The notes below the pieces were generated by a model. That model was not told the DNA's origin. It did not search any database and worked only from the letters and a program-made list of their open reading frames with translations. Shown one piece after another: positions 18,392 through 26,872 of a stretch of 64,000 bases of DNA; the first letter of the stretch is position 1, and each line of letters starts with the position of its first letter. Made by a program: the position numbers and the translations under genes. The stretch lies in contig NZ_BAABAU010000001.1 of the NCBI RefSeq assembly GCF_039537585.1, forward strand, positions 1 through 64,000, given 5' to 3'. The DNA comes from Frondihabitans peucedani. GTDB taxonomy: Bacteria; Actinomycetota; Actinomycetes; Actinomycetales; Microbacteriaceae.

Positions 18392-18934
18392 ATGACCGCA
18401 TCGACGCCGCCGCCCGGAACCCTCGGCGCCCTCGTCGACGCCCTGTTCCAGACCTTCCGCGTCGACCGGCTCGCCGGCGGGCGGCAGCACGCTGTCGTCG
18501 TCCGCGAGGACATGCGGGAGCACCCGCGCACGGTCCGGGCGTTCCAGCGCATCCGCTGGCTGCTGGTCGGCGAGACGGTGGTCGGGCTGACGGCCGTGGT
18601 GATCGCGATCCTGCTGGCCGCCGACGGCGTCGCCGTTCCGTGGGCCGTGTGGTTCCGGTCGACGGTGGTGCTGCTCATCACCCTGTCGCTCTACGTGTTC
18701 GCCTGGCGCGCGCAGCTCGGCTACTACTGGGCGTTCGCCCGGCTGCGGCTCTTCTCGAGGATCTTCCCGCTCGTGACGATCGTCGTCGCCAGCCTGCCCG
18801 GGCTCTACCCGTTCTGGATGGTCGTCGAGCAGTGGGTGTTCTCGGGGCTCATGGTCGGGATCGCCGTGGTGCTGTCGAGCGGGCACCTGCGGGAGGCGTT
18901 CCCGGTGCCGGCGCGACGTGGTCGCACGGGCTGA
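18392..18934 (+). CDS. four-helix membrane protein, unknown function
   Basis: 180 aa. After a ~60-residue cytoplasmic N-terminus come four hydrophobic helices (for example VGLTAVVIAILLAADGVAV and STVVLLITLSLYVFAW). No catalytic motif is visible. GAGAAT ends nine bases before the ATG and may be the -10 of a short-leader transcript. The gene is not coupled to der because a terminator intervenes. Confidence 0.7.
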   Translation: MTASTPPPGTLGALVDALFQTFRVDRLAGGRQHAVVVREDMREHPRTVRAFQRIRWLLVGETVVGLTAVVIAILLAADGVAVPWAVWFRSTVVLLITLSLYVFAWRAQLGYYWAFARLRLFSRIFPLVTIVVASLPGLYPFWMVVEQWVFSGLMVGIAVVLSSGHLREAFPVPARRGRTG

Positions 18935-18953
18935 CGCCGCGGTCTGACCGGGG

Positions 18954-19409
18954 CTACGCGGGCTGCTCGGAGCGGGTGACCCGCAGCGCGCCGGGCGCCA
19001 CCTCGCGGCCGTCGGGGGCGAGGAACGCGAGGCGGACGGGCGCGCCGGAGTCGGGGTCGGTGAACGTGATGCGGGATCCTGCATCGACGGGCCGGTGCTC
19101 GAGGCCCCAGCTCCCGAGCGCCGAGAGCACCGGAGCGAGGGCACGGCCGGCGTCGGTGAGGAGGTACTCCTCGCGCTCGCGCTCGCCGGGCTCGCGGTAG
19201 GTCTCGCGGGTCAGGACGCCGAAGTCGACCAGCGACGCCAGACGCGCCGCGAGGATGTCGGGGGAGACGCCGAGGTGCGAGCGGAACTCCGAGAAGCGCG
19301 TGCGGCCGAGCATCGCGTCGCGAACGATGAGCAGAGCCCAGCGCTCGCCGAGGACGTCGAGACTGCGGGCGATGCCGCAGGCGGGGTCGGGGCACGGACG
19401 CGATGGCAT
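18954..19409 (-). CDS. HxlR-family transcriptional regulator
   Basis: 151 aa winged-helix protein with the HxlR signature: CGIARSLDVLGERWALLIVRDAMLGRTRFSEFRSHLGVS..., where the N-terminal Cys (C6, C11) could be redox or ligand sensing. The C-terminal half (about 105-151) is an additional domain with a small beta-rich segment. It is divergently transcribed from an MFS exporter 53 bases away, so it probably regulates that gene and itself. Confidence 0.9.
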   Translation of the reverse strand: MPSRPCPDPACGIARSLDVLGERWALLIVRDAMLGRTRFSEFRSHLGVSPDILAARLASLVDFGVLTRETYREPGEREREEYLLTDAGRALAPVLSALGSWGLEHRPVDAGSRITFTDPDSGAPVRLAFLAPDGREVAPGALRVTRSEQPA

Positions 19410-19415
19410 GACCCC

Positions 19416-19456
19416 ATCCTACCTCAGTTGGACTTTCGTATCCAGGCTGCTAGGGT
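19416..19456. promoter_or_regulatory. overlapping divergent leaderless promoters (HxlR and MFS)
   Basis: Plus strand: -35 TTGGAC (19428-19433), 17-bp spacer, -10 TAGGGT (19451-19456), six bases, ATG 19463. Minus strand: -35-like TGGATA (read from 19444 to 19439), 17-bp spacer, -10 TAGGAT (19421-19416), six bases, ATG at 19409. The two promoters overlap physically, so one bound regulator could silence both. Confidence 0.75.
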
Positions 19457-19462
19457 CGCCGC

Positions 19463-20671
19463 ATGCCCGCACGCAACCGCCTCGCCTTCTGGACCTGCGC
19501 CGCCGTCCTCGCGCTCGCGCTCTGGACCAGCGGCGCGGCGACGCCGGTGTATCCGCTGTACTCGACCGACTGGCACCTGACGCCGCTGCTGACCACGTCG
19601 ATCTTCGCGGTGTACCCGCTCGTGCTGGTCGTCGTCCTGCTCGTCTTCGGCGACCTCAGCGACTCCATCGGGCGGCGCGCGTCGATCCTGCTCGGCGTCG
19701 TCTCGTCGATCGTCGGCGTGCTGCTCTTCGCGGTGGCTCCCGACGTCGGCTGGGTGCTGGTCGGGCGCGCCTTCATGGGCCTCGGCGTCGGACTCTCGCT
19801 GAGCCCGGCGACGGCGAAGATGATCGACATCGCGGGCCCTGCCAACTCGGCGCGGACCGGGGCGATCAGCACGGCGTCGACCGCGGTCGGGCTCGTCTTC
19901 GCGACCCTGCTCGGCGGCGCGCTCGTGCAGTACGCGCCGTTCCCGCTGCACCTGACCTACTGGGTGCTGCTGGCCGTCGAGGTCGTCGTGCTCGTGCTCG
20001 TCTGGCGGCTCGAGGGCGACCGCGACCCGTCGGCCAGGCGCTGGAGGCCGCGGGGCGTCTCGGTGCCGCGCTCCCTCTGGGGTGCGGTGGCGGCAGCGGC
20101 GGTCTGCATCAGCGCGTCGTACGCTCTCGGCGCCGTCGTGCTGTCGCTCGGCGCCTCGATCGGCAAGCAGCTCATCGGCAGCAGCAATGCCTTCGTCACC
20201 GGTGCCATCATCGCGCTGTCGATGGTCGTCATCGGCGTGGTCGCGCTCGCCTCGCGCAGAATCCCGCTCATCGTCGCCGTCCCCATCGCCTTCGGTGCGA
20301 CCGCACTCGGCTTCGCAGCCCTCGTCCTCGCCGCCTCCCTGCAGTCGCTCGGCCTGTTCCTCGCCTTCTGCGTGCTCGCCGGGGTCGGCTACAGCCTCCT
20401 GTTCGCCGGCGGACTCCAGATCGTCGGCCGGTTCGCACCGGCACACCACCGCGCCGGCACCCTGTCGGCGGTGTACCTCGTCGCCTACCTGGTGCAGGGT
20501 GCCGCGGCGCTCTGGCTCGGGGCGGAGGCGACGGCGGGAGGACTGCAGCACGCCGTCGACGTCGGAGCGCCCGTGATCGTCGGGGTGGCGCTCCTCGCGC
20601 TGGTGGCCGTCGTGCTGCTGGCTCGACCGCGCCGCGGTGTGCCGGTCGTGACAGGGTCGACCGGCACCTGA
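19463..20671 (+). CDS. MFS transporter, probable drug or metabolite exporter
   Basis: 402 aa, about 12 hydrophobic helices. The loop after helix 2 has the MFS motif A form GDLSDSIGRRASILLG. Twelve-helix exporters paired with a divergent HxlR regulator usually export small organic compounds or drugs. The substrate cannot be inferred. Leaderless ATG start. Confidence 0.88.
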   Translation: MPARNRLAFWTCAAVLALALWTSGAATPVYPLYSTDWHLTPLLTTSIFAVYPLVLVVVLLVFGDLSDSIGRRASILLGVVSSIVGVLLFAVAPDVGWVLVGRAFMGLGVGLSLSPATAKMIDIAGPANSARTGAISTASTAVGLVFATLLGGALVQYAPFPLHLTYWVLLAVEVVVLVLVWRLEGDRDPSARRWRPRGVSVPRSLWGAVAAAAVCISASYALGAVVLSLGASIGKQLIGSSNAFVTGAIIALSMVVIGVVALASRRIPLIVAVPIAFGATALGFAALVLAASLQSLGLFLAFCVLAGVGYSLLFAGGLQIVGRFAPAHHRAGTLSAVYLVAYLVQGAAALWLGAEATAGGLQHAVDVGAPVIVGVALLALVAVVLLARPRRGVPVVTGSTGT

Positions 20672-20706
20672 CCGGTCTCGCCACGACCCGGAGCCTGTTC
20701 AGTGCG

Positions 20707-20770
20707 GCGCAAGATCAGCGCCACGGAGGATCAGCGCCGCGCAGGATCAGTGCCGCGCAGGATCAGCGCG
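20707..20770. repeat. four 16-bp tandem repeats over a stop codon
   Basis: Four consecutive 16-base units close to GCGCAGGATCAGCGCC, at 20707, 20723, 20739 and 20755. Units 3 and 4 contain the over-represented word GCAGGATC. The last unit covers the stop codon of the minus-strand dienelactone hydrolase. Confidence 0.9.
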
Positions 20771-21524
20771 CGGCGTGCTCCTCGAGGAACGCCAGCGTCG
20801 TCCGCCAGGCCGACTCGGCGTACCCGGCGTCGTAGGCGTGCGGGTTCTGCTCGTTGAAGAACGCGTGGCCGGTGCCCTGGTAGACGACGGGCGCGAAGTC
20901 GACGCCGGCCGCCTCCATCGCCCGGGTGACCTCCGGGAGCGTCTCGATCAGCCGCTCGTCCTCGTCGCCGTAGAAGGCGAGGACCGGCGCCTCGATGCGC
21001 GGGAGGTCGGCCGTCTCGGGCGGTGCACCGTAGAACGGGACCGCCGCCTGCACGCGGCCGTCGGAGGCTGTGAGAGCGAAGCTGTAGCTGCCGCCGAAGC
21101 AGAAGCCGGTGACCGCGACGTGGCCCTGGCATCCTGCGCTGCTCTCGAGGTGGTCGACCACCTTCGACAGGGCGCCGACGGCCCAGGCGCCGAACTCCGG
21201 CGACCGCATCGGAGTCGATGCCTCGCGCATGCGGGTCTGGGCGTCGTTCTTCGCCTCCTCGTCGTCGCCGGCGCGGATCGCCATGAGCTCCTCGCCGAGG
21301 TCGGGCTGGATGCCGCCGCGGCTGAGGATGTCGGGCGCTGCGGCGACCCAGCCCTCGGCGGCGAAGCGGTCGGCGACCCCGCGGATCTGGTCGACGAGAC
21401 CCCAGATCTCATGGATGACTACGAGGCCGCCCTTGACCTCGACCCCTTCGGGCGGTGAGGCGACGTAGACGTCGAAGGGTCCGTCGTGATCGAGCTGGAG
21501 GGTGACGCCGGTGGGTGCTGACAT
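20763..21524 (-). CDS. dienelactone hydrolase family protein
   Basis: 253 aa from ATG at 21524; an in-frame TTG four codons earlier is a less likely start. Alpha/beta hydrolase with the family Cys nucleophile in GFCFGG (C142), an early HEIWG motif (E39), the acid in FYGDEDE and the His in GTGHAFFN. Family members hydrolyse dienelactones and similar small lactones or esters. The substrate here is unknown. It lies divergent from the amine oxidase gene. Confidence 0.9.
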   Translation of the reverse strand: MSAPTGVTLQLDHDGPFDVYVASPPEGVEVKGGLVVIHEIWGLVDQIRGVADRFAAEGWVAAAPDILSRGGIQPDLGEELMAIRAGDDEEAKNDAQTRMREASTPMRSPEFGAWAVGALSKVVDHLESSAGCQGHVAVTGFCFGGSYSFALTASDGRVQAAVPFYGAPPETADLPRIEAPVLAFYGDEDERLIETLPEVTRAMEAAGVDFAPVVYQGTGHAFFNEQNPHAYDAGYAESAWRTTLAFLEEHAAR

Positions 21525-21577
21525 AAAGGCAGTCAATCACTCCGTTCCGGCAGTGCGGGGATGTCAGCGGCCACCAC

Positions 21578-21583
21578 TACGGT
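21578..21583 (+). promoter_or_regulatory. -10 box of a leaderless amine oxidase promoter
   Basis: TACGGT is followed by CGTGAC and the ATG at 21590, the exact six-base spacing seen at other leaderless starts in the window. No ribosome site is present. Confidence 0.6.
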
Positions 21584-21589
21584 CGTGAC

Positions 21590-23536
21590 ATGCCGACGCA
21601 TCCCCTCGAGCCCCTGTCCGCCAGCGAGATCGGGCAGGTCTCCGCGATCCTGCGCCGCGACCGGTCGCTCGGCAGCACGTCGCGGTTCGTCTTCATCGAG
21701 ACGTTCGACCCGCCGAAGGCCGACGTCGTCTCCTGGCAGCCCGGCGACGAGTGGGACCGCCAGGGGTTCGCGCTCATCCGCGAGACGTCCGAGCACAAGA
21801 CGTACGAGGCCGTCGTGTCTCTCTCCGGCGACCGGGTGGTGAGCTTCGAGCACATCGAGGGCGTGCAGCCGCCCATCACGGTCGAGGAGTTCGACCTCTC
21901 GGAAGACCTCGTGCGGAAGGATCCGCGCTGGCAGGCGGCCATGCGCCTCCGCGGGGTCGACGACTTCGACAGCGCCATGATCGACAAGTGGTCGTCGGGC
22001 TACACCGGCCCGGGCGACGCTCCCGACCGGAGGCTTGCGAGGCTGCTGACCTTCGTGCGGATGGGCCAGTACGACAACGGCTACGCCCACCCCGTCGAGG
22101 GCCTCATCGTGACCATCGACATGGACACCTGGGAGGTCCTCGAGGTCACCGATCACGGCGTCGTCCCGCTGCCGCCGACCACCGGCAACTTCGAGGAGGG
22201 GCTCTGGTCGCTGCCGACGCAGTACCCTCCACAGACCGGTCCGCGCGAGCAGATGAAGCCGATCGAGATCTCGCAGCCGCAGGGCTCCAGCGTCGTGCTC
22301 GACGGGCACTCGCTGTCGTGGGGGCCGTGGCGCCTCCAGGTCGGGTACACGCCGAGGGAGGGCGTGATCCTGCAGGATGTCCGCTACCAGGACGGCGAGC
22401 GCCTGCGGCCGATCCTCTACCGCGGCTCCGTCTCCGAGATGTACGTGCCCTACGGCGATCCTGCGGCCACCCACTGGAACAAGAACGTCTTCGACGAGGG
22501 CGAGTACGGGCTCGGGGTGCTGGCGAACTCGCTGGAGCTCGGCTGCGACTGCGTGGGCGAGATCCTGTACCTCGACGCGGTCGTGAACGACCAGGAGGGC
22601 GCACCGGTCGTGATCCCGAACGGGATCTGTGTGCACGAGGAAGACGCGGGCATCGGCTGGAAGCACACCGAGTACCGCGACGGCCGCGGCGAGGTGCGCC
22701 GCAACCGGCGACTCGTCATCTCGTTCTTCGTCACCGTCGGCAACTACGACTACGGCTTCTACTGGAACATCCACCTCGACGGCTCCATCGAGCTCGAGGT
22801 CAAGCTGACCGGCATCATCTCCACCGGGGCGCTCCTGCCCGGCGCGGTCGCCCCCGGCGGCGAGCCGGGCTTCGGCACGCAGGTCGCCCCGCAGCTGTAC
22901 GGGCCGCACCACCAGCACTTCTTCAGCGTGCGACTCGACATGCAGGTCGACGGCCAGCGCAACAGCATCGACGAGCTGAACTCGGCGGCCCTGCCGGCCG
23001 GGCCGGACAACCCGTGGGGGAGCGCCTGGCAGGTGCAGCGCACACGGCTCGAGTCGGAGGCGCAGGCCGCGCGCGACGCCTCGCCGTCGACCGCGCGGTC
23101 GTGGATCGTCACCTCGTCGGACACGGTCAACGGCGTGGGCGGTCGCCCCGGCTACCTGATCGAGCCCGGCGCTGCGGCACCGTTCTTCGCGATGCCTGGG
23201 TCGCAACAGTTCGAGCGCGGCCGCTTCGCCACGAAGCAGCTCTGGGTGACCGCGTTCTCGCCGCGCGAGCGCTACGCCGCCGGCGAGTACATCGCGCAGC
23301 AGCCCGACGACCAGGGCGTGTCGAAGTTCATCGCGGGAGACCGGCCGCTCGTCGACGCCGACCTCGTCTGCTGGTACACCGTCGGCGTGCACCACATCGT
23401 GCGGCCGGAGGACTGGCCCGTCATGCCCGTCGCTCGCGCCGGGTTCCACCTCAAGCCGGTCGGGTTCTTCGACGGCAACCCGATGCTCGACCTGCCGATG
23501 GAGCCGATGGGGGATCACTGCGCGCACCACGGGTGA
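21590..23536 (+). CDS. copper-containing primary amine oxidase
   Basis: 648 aa, normal for a bacterial copper/topaquinone amine oxidase. The Tyr that becomes topaquinone is Y386 in VGNYDYGF; copper ligands are H441 and H443 (HHQHF) and H602 (VHHIVRPEDWPVMP); the catalytic base is D302 in FDEGEYGLG. No signal peptide, so probably cytoplasmic like the Arthrobacter enzymes. It oxidises primary amines to aldehyde, ammonia and H2O2, allowing amines to serve as nitrogen or carbon source. No partner aldehyde dehydrogenase is adjacent. Confidence 0.95.
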   Translation: MPTHPLEPLSASEIGQVSAILRRDRSLGSTSRFVFIETFDPPKADVVSWQPGDEWDRQGFALIRETSEHKTYEAVVSLSGDRVVSFEHIEGVQPPITVEEFDLSEDLVRKDPRWQAAMRLRGVDDFDSAMIDKWSSGYTGPGDAPDRRLARLLTFVRMGQYDNGYAHPVEGLIVTIDMDTWEVLEVTDHGVVPLPPTTGNFEEGLWSLPTQYPPQTGPREQMKPIEISQPQGSSVVLDGHSLSWGPWRLQVGYTPREGVILQDVRYQDGERLRPILYRGSVSEMYVPYGDPAATHWNKNVFDEGEYGLGVLANSLELGCDCVGEILYLDAVVNDQEGAPVVIPNGICVHEEDAGIGWKHTEYRDGRGEVRRNRRLVISFFVTVGNYDYGFYWNIHLDGSIELEVKLTGIISTGALLPGAVAPGGEPGFGTQVAPQLYGPHHQHFFSVRLDMQVDGQRNSIDELNSAALPAGPDNPWGSAWQVQRTRLESEAQAARDASPSTARSWIVTSSDTVNGVGGRPGYLIEPGAAAPFFAMPGSQQFERGRFATKQLWVTAFSPRERYAAGEYIAQQPDDQGVSKFIAGDRPLVDADLVCWYTVGVHHIVRPEDWPVMPVARAGFHLKPVGFFDGNPMLDLPMEPMGDHCAHHG

Positions 23537-23625
23537 GGTGGGCGTGCTCGGCGGGAGTTGGCGCCCTGCTGCAGCGGGGGAGGAGCGGGCGGCAGGGGAA
23601 GAGGAGTTTCGCGCTGTGGCTGCAG

Positions 23626-23691
23626 GCACAGAGGAGTCGGGCGTGATCCTGCGCAGTCACGGAGGAGTTCCTCCGTGTCGTTCCTCTGTGC
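23626..23691. terminator. nested hairpins between convergent genes
   Basis: An inner 9-bp stem CACGGAGGA/TCCTCCGTG (23658-23666 and 23669-23677) sits within an outer 10-bp stem GCACAGAGGA/TCCTCTGTGC (23626-23635 and 23682-23691). The two stems are related in sequence. The place between convergent genes suggests a bidirectional terminator. Confidence 0.6.
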
Positions 23692-23707
23692 GCTTCGCAA
23701 CGGGGCG

Positions 23708-24085
23708 TCAGTCGACGCTCGAGGTCTCCGTGAGCGTGACGAGCGGCTTCGCGTCGCGGCTGAGCGCGATGGTCTTGCCGCCGTTGGAGAAGACCGCGGT
23801 GTACTTCGCCGAGTAGCCGCCCTGCGTGACCTGGAGCGTGTACGCCTGCTTGCCGCCCGCGGTCGTGGCCTTGCCGACGAGGTGGCACATGCCCGGCGCG
23901 GCGATGGGAGTGAAGGTCGTGCCGCGGTAGAGCAGGTTCGTGCAGTTGCCGTCGTCGCTGATCGTCTTGTTCGGGGTGCCGTCGGAGGCCTTCCAGACTC
24001 CGGCGATCTCGGGATACCCGCTCGTGCAGCCCGTCAGCAGCAGAGCGCAGGATGCCACGACCACCGTCGCCAGAACACGCTTCAC
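23708..24085 (-). CDS. small lipoprotein, unknown function
   Basis: 125 aa with a lipoprotein signal peptide: basic MKR, hydrophobic core and lipobox L17-T18-G19-C20. The mature part is beta-rich, with two further Cys (in DGNCTN and PGMCHLV) that could form a disulfide outside the cell. GTG start at 24085 has a TAGGCT -10 box six bases upstream, so it is leaderless. No family recognised. Confidence 0.8.
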   Translation of the reverse strand: MKRVLATVVVASCALLLTGCTSGYPEIAGVWKASDGTPNKTISDDGNCTNLLYRGTTFTPIAAPGMCHLVGKATTAGGKQAYTLQVTQGGYSAKYTAVFSNGGKTIALSRDAKPLVTLTETSSVD

Positions 24086-24091
24086 CAGGTC

Positions 24092-24097
24092 AGCCTA
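24092..24097 (-). promoter_or_regulatory. -10 box of the leaderless lipoprotein promoter
   Basis: On the minus strand TAGGCT is followed by GACCTG and the GTG start, again exactly six bases. Confidence 0.6.
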
Positions 24098-24245
24098 CGG
24101 CGGGCACCCCGGCCGTGGTCGGTCGCAGATCGTCTCTCGCTGGTTCGTCCCGGCCTTCGGAGTCGGGTATGCTGGTCAGGTTGCCTCGGTCGGGGCGACA
24201 CCAAGATCAGCCGGCTCGCCGGTCGCAGCCTGGCTGCTCAGATCT

Positions 24246-24322
<77 letters not shown>

Positions 24323-24371
24323 CATCGTGAACGGTCGCCTCGGGCGGCCGTTCTCTCGTCGGCGGCCCGGC

Positions 24372-24782
24372 TCAGCTCCTGCTGATCTCCTCGCGGCCGA
24401 GCGACTCCGTGATGACGACATCCTCGGTGACGCGACGACGGGTCAGGGTGATCCGCTCGACGGGCACGATCGAGGTCACGACCTCGACCCGCTCCTCGTG
24501 CAGGATCATCACGACGGGTTCGGGGGAGACGGGCTGACTGCCGACCGCGAGCGAGGCTGCTGCGGGGATGGCCTCGCGCGTGATCCTGAGCTCTTCGCGG
24601 CGCACGTCCACGGTGATCGTCTGCTGCTCGGTCACGACCACGCGCTCGACATGGATGCGCTCGGTCGCGTGGACCTCGGTCGTGAGGACGAGGCGCTCCT
24701 CGCGACGGATGAGCTCTGCGCGGCCATCAGCGTCGGTGCGCTGTGTGTGCGCAGGCTGTTCGGGCAGGCGTTCTGGAGTCAT
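24372..24782 (-). CDS. DUF2382 (YsnF/AvaK) domain protein
   Basis: 136 aa, mostly alternating charged beta-prone segments of the type RREERLVLTTEVHATERIHVERVVV and EERVEVVTSIVPVERITLTRRRV. This repeated E/V/R pattern is characteristic of the DUF2382 family, named after Bacillus YsnF (stress response). No enzymatic motif. A second, longer protein of the same family lies at 25736. Role in envelope or general stress is suggested by family and context only. Confidence 0.8.
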   Translation of the reverse strand: MTPERLPEQPAHTQRTDADGRAELIRREERLVLTTEVHATERIHVERVVVTEQQTITVDVRREELRITREAIPAAASLAVGSQPVSPEPVVMILHEERVEVVTSIVPVERITLTRRRVTEDVVITESLGREEISRS

Positions 24783-24871
24783 GGTCTTCTCAGGGTCAGG
24801 AGGGATGTTCCGCCGGGCGGCGAGGTGAGCTGGCGAGGTGAGGTGAGGTGAGGGGACGGGAGGACGACGCG

Positions 24872-24902
24872 GCCGGCCCCGCTCGCAGAGAGCGGGGCCG
24901 GC
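24872..24902 (-). terminator. terminator after the TM-helix gene
   Basis: Perfect 13-bp stem GCCGGCCCCGCTC/GAGCGGGGCCGGC with a five-base loop, directly downstream of the stop at 24916 on the minus strand. There is no T-tract, common for actinobacterial terminators. A short GAGGT repeat run (24821-24853) follows before the next gene. Confidence 0.8.
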
Positions 24903-24915
24903 GCGGGGCGGTGGA

Positions 24916-25680
24916 TCAGATGGAGCGTCGGCCGGGCGTCGAGGATGTCGATCGCTTCGCCGCGTCTGCGGCCTGCTTCGCCTGCTCGGTGACCGAGGGG
25001 GCGTTCTTCGCGTGCTCCTGGATGCGGGGCGCCTCGTCGGCGGCCTTCGTCAGGATCGCCTCCCAGCGCTCCTGCATCGGCTTGATGAGGCCGCCGCCGG
25101 CGCCGACGATGATGACACCGGCGATGATGGCGAGGACCGCGATGAGGATCGGGGTCGTGACCGAGGTGGCGACGTCGATCTGGTTCAGTGCGGCGGTCGC
25201 GCCGATGAACAGGATGAAGACGGCGACGATGTTGCCGAGGATCTTGCCGTACGACAGGCCACCGAGGGTGTTCTGGATGAGCCCCTTGGCGGCGGCTGCG
25301 ACGGCGGCGGCGATCACGATGATGATGATCGCGACGATGATCTTCGGGAGGAAGCCGATGATGCCCCCGAGCAGGTCGCTCACCGGGTTGGGACCGAAGA
25401 CACCGAACGCGAACTGGAGCACGAACAGCACCAGCGTGTAATAGATAATCTTCGACACGATGTCGGACGCGTCGAGCTTGGAGTTCGCGAGAGCCTTCTT
25501 GATGCCGCCGCGCTCGACAGCGCGATCGAAGCCGACACGGGTGAGGAGGCGCGAGAGGCCCTTCTCGATGAGCTTCGCGACGATGAGGCCGACGACGAGG
25601 ATGAGCAGGAAGAGCAGCGCGAGCGGGACGAACGCGATGACCGCGGCCAGTCCGGTCTGAAGAGCGGCGGGGAAGTTCAT
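24916..25680 (-). CDS. mechanosensitive-channel-like TM-helix membrane protein
   Basis: 254 aa. Five hydrophobic segments, including LALLFLLILVVGLIVAKLIEKGL followed by the SRLLTRVGFDRAVERGG segment, which matches the conserved TM_helix repeat found in CmpX/MscS-related proteins. It lacks the MscS beta domain, so it may not gate by itself. The C-terminal 60 residues are soluble and Ala/Glu/Lys rich. Lies between two DUF2382 genes on the same strand, which suggests envelope stress adaptation. Confidence 0.78.
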   Translation of the reverse strand: MNFPAALQTGLAAVIAFVPLALLFLLILVVGLIVAKLIEKGLSRLLTRVGFDRAVERGGIKKALANSKLDASDIVSKIIYYTLVLFVLQFAFGVFGPNPVSDLLGGIIGFLPKIIVAIIIIVIAAAVAAAAKGLIQNTLGGLSYGKILGNIVAVFILFIGATAALNQIDVATSVTTPILIAVLAIIAGVIIVGAGGGLIKPMQERWEAILTKAADEAPRIQEHAKNAPSVTEQAKQAADAAKRSTSSTPGRRSI

Positions 25681-25735
25681 GGGGAGCCTTTCGGGCGGGA
25701 GGGGTTCTGGTGGGGGTGGAGCCGGTGAGGAGTGG

Positions 25736-26572
25736 CTAGTCGCGGTCGGCGACGGCCCCGTCGGGAGCGGTGCCGTCGTGAGCGGTGCCGGTGCGGGTGG
25801 ACGCGTCGTCGAGGTCGATCTCCTCGTGCGACACGTCGGCCTCGACCGTCCGCTGCTCGGTGACGGCCTCGGTGCCGAGGCTGACGCGCTCGACCGGGAC
25901 GGTCTCCTTGGCGGTGACGACGCGCTCCTCGGTGAGGACGACCTCGTGCTCCTCTTCGCTGAGCTCGGGGCCGGAAAGGGCGTCGGCGGCGTTCGCGTCG
26001 GTGATCGGCTCGCGGGTGAGGGTGACCTCGTCGTGGCTGACCGGGACTGTCCTGGTGACCTGCTCGGTGACGATGTGCTTGCGGAGGCGGGCTCGGCCGG
26101 CCTCCACCTGCTCGGTGCCCACGTGCAGCCGCTCCTCGGAGCGCGTCATGGCGTCGTCGGTCGTCGGACCCGACGTGTCGTGGCCCTCCGAGCGGCGCGC
26201 ATCCGTGCCGCGGTCCGCATCCTGGTCGTACAGGGGCGACTCCTGCGGAGCGGTCACGGCGTCGCCGTTCCCGTAGTAGGCGAAGAGCGACTGCTCCTCC
26301 TCGACGCTGAGCTCGCCGTCGTCGGCGATGCGCGGGGCGTCCTTGACGACGGCCTTGTCGTGGGCGACGCGGAGGGCGCCGCCCTCGAAGGTCGCGTCGG
26401 TGAGAGGTGCGAACGACTCCGACGAGCCGAAGAGGCCCGTGCGGACCGTGACCCAGGTGGGGGCCTGCGTCTCGCCGTCCACGTAGACCTGACCCACCGT
26501 GCCGATCTTGGAGTCGTCGCTGCCGTAGACGTCGGCGCCGACGAGGTCGTTGCTGCTGCTGCTGTCGATCAT
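25736..26572 (-). CDS. PRC-barrel plus DUF2382 (YsnF) stress protein
   Basis: 278 aa from ATG 26572. A GTG six codons earlier is in frame, but its codons form the AAGGAG ribosome site of ATG 26572, so the later start is right. Residues about 8-80 form a PRC-barrel domain (DLVGADVYGSDDSKIGTV); residues about 140-260 are the DUF2382 region with EERLHVGTEQVEAGRARLRK. Such fusions are common in radiation/desiccation-tolerant actinobacteria; the function is not known. It faces a TetR gene with operator repeats between them. Confidence 0.85.
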   Translation of the reverse strand: MIDSSSSNDLVGADVYGSDDSKIGTVGQVYVDGETQAPTWVTVRTGLFGSSESFAPLTDATFEGGALRVAHDKAVVKDAPRIADDGELSVEEEQSLFAYYGNGDAVTAPQESPLYDQDADRGTDARRSEGHDTSGPTTDDAMTRSEERLHVGTEQVEAGRARLRKHIVTEQVTRTVPVSHDEVTLTREPITDANAADALSGPELSEEEHEVVLTEERVVTAKETVPVERVSLGTEAVTEQRTVEADVSHEEIDLDDASTRTGTAHDGTAPDGAVADRD

Positions 26573-26748
26573 GATGATGCTCCTTTCCACCGGCGTCTCA
26601 CGCCGGAGGTCGATGAGGAGATGCGCTCGAAGAGACCGCGCAGGATGACGACGATCCAGCGCCCGTGATGCCGGGCCGCCGGGTCGTCCCTGCGCCGCGA
26701 TGAGCTCTGAGTCGGGTCGCTCGGATCGCGAGAGTGCTCTTCTGCCGG

Positions 26749-26785
26749 CTTACGGTGTAAGCCGAGTCGGAGCTTACAGCGTAAG
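26749..26785. promoter_or_regulatory. paired TetR-type operators
   Basis: Two 13-bp inverted repeats, CTTACGGTGTAAG (26749-26761) and CTTACAGCGTAAG (26773-26785), share the form CTTAC-N3-GTAAG and start 24 bp apart, about two helical turns, so dimers would bind the same face. They lie in the 300-base gap between the divergent PRC-barrel/DUF2382 and TetR genes. Confidence 0.82.
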
Positions 26786-26872
26786 TCTTGCTAGCGTTAC
26801 CGAGTCGGTCGCCAGTGCGTTTTCAGCCCCTCGCTGTCAGCCCCGGACCGCATCCGACAGGAGGAAGGCCCT

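Noticed and set aside
14532-18401. Long minus-strand open frame opposite tyrA, cmk and der
   Set aside because: Same reason: a mirror of third-position GC in real genes with clear catalytic motifs.
26573-26590. GTG 26590 as the start of the PRC-barrel gene
   Set aside because: Those codons are the AAGGAG ribosome site of ATG 26572.
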